NCBI GenBank assembly: GCA_012798155.1
Contig: JAAZNR010000632.1
Coordinates: forward strand, 1-5,686
Source of the DNA: Thermogutta sp.
GTDB taxonomy: Bacteria; Planctomycetota; Planctomycetia; Pirellulales; Thermoguttaceae
Reading direction: 5' to 3'
Length of the DNA stretch: 5,686 nucleotides
Part shown: piece after piece, positions 5,380-5,686 of the stretch
Layout: each line of letters starts with the position of its first letter
Numbering within the stretch: position 1 is the first letter of the stretch
Position numbers and translations under genes: made by a program
Notes under the pieces: model-generated
Databases searched by the model: none
What the model saw: the letters and a program-made list of their open reading frames with translations, nothing else
Told to the model about the DNA's origin: nothing

Positions 5380-5686
5380 TCAGGCCTCTTGCAGCACTTG
5401 CCAGCCCAAGGCGTCCGCCAGGGCGAAGACCGGCTCTTTCAGGTCGCCGTAGAACGTCACCCGGTGCCACCCCCACTGGTCCCATTCGCGGAACAGCTTC
5501 TCGATGTCGCCCACCGGCTCCCCGCATAGCTTGGTGCGGCACGCGCGATCCTCCAGCGAGTTGCCGACGCTCTTGGCCTGGTGGAAGAGGATCGTCTTGC
5601 GTTCGGGCGCGATCTCCAGGGTCGTCGTCATGTAGCCCTCGGGCATCAAGGAGCGGACCGACGCCCCCTGGCGATCCTCGGAATGC
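5380..5686 (-). CDS. C-terminal end of a probable fucose-isomerase-like sugar isomerase family protein; partial, 5' end outside window
   Basis: The frame is open from the right edge (first full codon 5685-5683) for 101 codons to a TGA at 5382-5380. In-frame TTG 5649 and ATG 5646 exist, but no Shine-Dalgarno precedes them and the frame stays open upstream, so an 89-residue small protein is less likely than the tail of a larger gene. The last 90 residues include GYMTTTLEIAPE, HQAKSVGN, ACRTKL and WGWHRVTFYGDLKEP, ending in LADALGWQVLQEA. The pattern of a histidine before a YGD turn, then a Leu/Ala-rich helix and a short strand, recalls the C-terminal end of L-fucose isomerase-like proteins (COG2407 type) common in planctomycetes. 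That assignment is from recollection of the family; active-site residues lie outside the window. If correct, it would be another aldose-ketose isomerase beside manA. It could instead be a planctomycete family of unknown function. Confidence 0.6.
   Translation of the reverse strand, partial: HSEDRQGASVRSLMPEGYMTTTLEIAPERKTILFHQAKSVGNSLEDRACRTKLCGEPVGDIEKLFREWDQWGWHRVTFYGDLKEPVFALADALGWQVLQEA

Overview
The window looks like a piece of a high-GC chromosome from a member of the Planctomycetota, probably a Pirellulales-type lineage. Three things suggest this: a Tat-exported Gfo/Idh/MocA oxidoreductase with the CQKP variant of the lysine motif, a secreted GH99-like protein with a Pro-rich linker and extra C-terminal domain, and large non-coding gaps filled with small palindromic repeats of a kind common between planctomycete genes. 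The organism call is inference from gene style, not from a marker gene.

Layout. Positions 1-1602 (minus) hold the first 534 codons of a secreted GH99-like glycoside hydrolase that runs off the left edge. A 326-base gap follows, carrying a perfect 15-bp tandem duplication just upstream of that gene. Positions 1929-3263 (minus) encode a complete 444-residue Tat-signal Gfo/Idh/MocA oxidoreductase. Positions 3264-4237 are a 974-base divergent intergenic region without a credible gene: it contains three copies of a 31-bp palindromic repeat, a second type of perfect hairpin, a 9-bp inverted repeat, and a C-rich low-complexity block with degenerate internal repeats. Positions 4238-5233 (plus) encode a complete class I mannose-6-phosphate isomerase. 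A 146-base convergent gap contains three imperfect copies of a 16-bp sequence. Positions 5380-5686 (minus) are the 3' end of another gene, tentatively a fucose-isomerase-like (COG2407-type) protein, cut by the right edge.

How the genes may work together. All four are plausible carbohydrate genes. A GH99-type enzyme would cut alpha-mannan-like chains outside the cytoplasm, the Tat-exported oxidoreductase would act on a sugar or glycoside outside the cytoplasm, and ManA would link mannose 6-phosphate to fructose 6-phosphate in the cytoplasm. The genes are not one operon (minus, minus, plus, minus), so the functional link is only a hypothesis. I see no defence system, mobile element, CRISPR array or RNA gene. 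The least explained part is the repeat-rich intergenic DNA.
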